Assembly (NCBI GenBank): GCA_022729615.1
Contig: DZAQ01000058.1
Location: forward strand, 1 to 8,104
Direction: 5' to 3'
Source: Sulfurovum sp.
Lineage (GTDB): Bacteria; Campylobacterota; Campylobacteria; Campylobacterales; Sulfurovaceae
Length of the DNA: 8,104 nt
Shown piece after piece: positions 7,226 through 8,104 of the stretch (positions within the stretch are counted from its first letter, which is position 1; each line of letters begins with the position of its first letter). The translations under genes and the position numbers were made by a program. The notes beneath the pieces are model-generated. The model did not search any database, was not told where the DNA came from, and saw only the letters and a program-made list of their open reading frames with translations.

Positions 7226-7987
7226 CTATTTTTGAGATGGCATGAGAGATGTCGGAGTGTAGCGTTCGCCGACTCTCTCTTTGTGTTCTAAGCCAATTTT
7301 GATATAGGCTGCAAGCGATAAAAGACCCAATGTGAGAAAAAATAGTGTGATAATATATTTGACTTTTTTGTATCGTTTCCGGCTCTCTTTCGGGTTGCTG
7401 CCTTCAAACCATCCCCACTTGAGTACCAGCCGATAGAGTCCGATCGAGCCGTGAAATTCGACTGCCAGAAGGAGGAGAAGATACAGTGGCGCCATCCATT
7501 GGCTTACTACTCTGTCGGCGGATTCGTATGGACCGATATTGCCTGGATTGGTCATCATGATATAGAGATGCACAGATCCCAAGAAAAACATTACAAAGCC
7601 GGTAAAAACCTGATAAAACCAAAGCGTTGTATCTGAGTGCCGCATCTGCTTCATATGCGCTCTATAGATGCGGTACTGTCTGTAGCTGTTTGGGAATTTT
7701 CGTAGAGCCACAAGCGCATGCACAATAAAGATGATAAAAACGATTGCTACAGTGATGGATACGATGATAGGGTAGGATTTGCCGAAAAAATACTCCCCCT
7801 CAAAAAACTTCGTGACACTGTACATCGCATCTTTGCCAAGCAAGATCGAAGAGACAAAAAGCATATGCCCCCACATAAAGAGAGCCAGAAAAAGTCCCGT
7901 TGCACTCTGTATAAAATCAAGCTTTGCCGGCATGGCATCGAATTTGTATCTATGCTTATCGGTTACATTTCTGTCAAATTGATTCAT
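7226..7987 (-). CDS. frdC: Fumarate reductase dihaem cytochrome b subunit FrdC
   Basis: A 253-residue membrane anchor with five hydrophobic helices (about 27-50, 72-95, 122-145, 163-187 and 207-230). It binds two haem b groups and oxidises menaquinol, passing electrons to FrdB. Likely haem ligands H41 (MWGHMLF), H90 (FIVHAL), H140 (GSVHLY) and H179 (EFHGS) are each three residues before H44, H93, H143 and H182 of Wolinella FrdC, as I recall that protein. E63 and E177 fall at the same offset from Wolinella Glu66 (quinol site) and Glu180 (transmembrane proton pathway). This makes it a one-subunit dihaem (type B) anchor, unlike the haem-free FrdC/FrdD pair of E. coli. The ATG at 7987 has AAGGA 9 bases upstream. 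It is the first gene of frdCAB. The leader (7988-8104) carries a TATAAT box and two inverted repeats. Confidence 0.97.
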   Translation of the reverse strand: MNQFDRNVTDKHRYKFDAMPAKLDFIQSATGLFLALFMWGHMLFVSSILLGKDAMYSVTKFFEGEYFFGKSYPIIVSITVAIVFIIFIVHALVALRKFPNSYRQYRIYRAHMKQMRHSDTTLWFYQVFTGFVMFFLGSVHLYIMMTNPGNIGPYESADRVVSQWMAPLYLLLLLAVEFHGSIGLYRLVLKWGWFEGSNPKESRKRYKKVKYIITLFFLTLGLLSLAAYIKIGLEHKERVGERYTPTSLMPSQK

Positions 7988-8008
7988 TGATTAGATTCCT
8001 TCATACTG

Positions 8009-8025
8009 TTCTATATGGTATAGAA
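8009..8025. promoter_or_regulatory. Perfect 7-base inverted repeat in the frdC leader (proximal)
   Basis: TTCTATA (8009-8015) and TATAGAA (8019-8025) are exact inverse complements around a 3-base spacer. The repeat is 21 bases from the frdC ATG and 7 bases upstream of its AAGGA ribosome site. As DNA it could be an operator; as RNA it could form a 7-pair hairpin with a 3-base loop next to the ribosome site. It is AT-rich and does not fit the TTGAT-N4-ATCAA pattern of FNR/CRP. The regulator is unknown. Confidence 0.4.
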
Positions 8026-8052
8026 TTCTTTAGAGTATTACAATATTTTTAG

Positions 8053-8073
8053 ATAAGCCCTAATATCGCTTAT
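8053..8073. promoter_or_regulatory. Perfect 6-base inverted repeat just downstream of the frdC -10 box (distal)
   Basis: ATAAGC (8053-8058) and GCTTAT (8068-8073) are exact inverse complements with a 9-base spacer. If transcription starts about 7 bases after the TATAAT box at 8082-8087, the repeat covers roughly +2 to +22, a repressor-operator position or a stem at the mRNA 5' end. The 21-base span suits a dimeric regulator contacting successive helical turns. No known consensus is recognised. Confidence 0.35.
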
Positions 8074-8081
8074 TACATGAA

Positions 8082-8087
8082 ATTATA
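8082..8087 (-). promoter_or_regulatory. Putative -10 box of the frdCAB promoter
   Basis: A perfect TATAAT lies on the minus strand 94 bases before the frdC ATG. A -35 region at normal spacing would fall at about 8105-8110, just outside the window, so only the -10 can be judged. Transcription would begin near 8075, leaving a leader of about 88 bases that contains both inverted repeats. It is the best sigma-70-like box in the leader. Confidence 0.5.
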
Positions 8088-8104
8088 GTGAATTAGTCAT
8101 TAAA

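Noticed and set aside
7984..8004. Six-codon upstream frame (MKESNQ) whose stop overlaps the frdC ATG
   Set aside because: It contains the frdC ribosome site and lacks a good one itself; such short frames are common by chance and the peptide has no regulatory-leader features such as repeated codons.
1..8104. CRISPR arrays, tRNA/rRNA genes, insertion sequences, prophage or defence genes
   Set aside because: No regularly spaced repeats, tRNA-like cloverleaf, transposase motifs or terminal repeats were seen, and nearly every base is used by the seven metabolic genes.

Overview
The window holds seven complete protein genes, all on the minus strand, in two blocks. The organism is most likely a member of the Campylobacterota (Epsilonproteobacteria). 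The main reason is the fumarate reductase operon: the order is frdC-frdA-frdB, FrdC is a single large dihaem cytochrome b, and the cofactor-ligand spacing matches Wolinella succinogenes. Moderate base composition suggests a free-living relative (for example a Sulfurovum- or Sulfuricurvum-like lineage) rather than the very AT-rich Campylobacter. The genus is not resolved.

Block 1 (8104 down to 4489) is the frdCAB operon with its leader. A TATAAT box lies about 95 bases upstream of frdC. The leader contains two perfect inverted repeats. FrdC is the membrane dihaem anchor, FrdA the flavoprotein with the fumarate site, and FrdB the three-cluster iron-sulfur subunit joining them. Gaps are minimal: 9 bases between frdC and frdA, and an 8-base overlap between frdA and frdB. 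Together they form menaquinol:fumarate reductase, used in fumarate respiration and/or as the succinate-forming step of a reductive TCA cycle.

The only other intergenic stretch (4403-4488, 86 bases) holds an imperfect hairpin without a U-tract, a TATAAT box and a Fur-box-like sequence overlapping that box.

Block 2 (4402 down to 1) is a surface-glycan module in the order gmd, glycosyltransferase, rmd-like reductase, glycosyltransferase. Its genes are 10 bases apart or overlap by 8 and 4 bases. Gmd makes GDP-4-keto-6-deoxy-D-mannose from GDP-mannose. The SDR protein most likely reduces this to GDP-D-rhamnose, and the two GT-B glycosyltransferases probably polymerise it or a related sugar. The set resembles the D-rhamnan (A-band) pathway of Pseudomonas aeruginosa. 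The cluster reaches the left edge of the window, so export and GDP-mannose genes may lie beyond it.

I see no RNA gene, CRISPR array, insertion sequence, prophage gene or broken gene. Nothing here looks like an entirely undescribed system. The most useful leads are regulatory (the dyads and the Fur-like site) and the D-rhamnose prediction.
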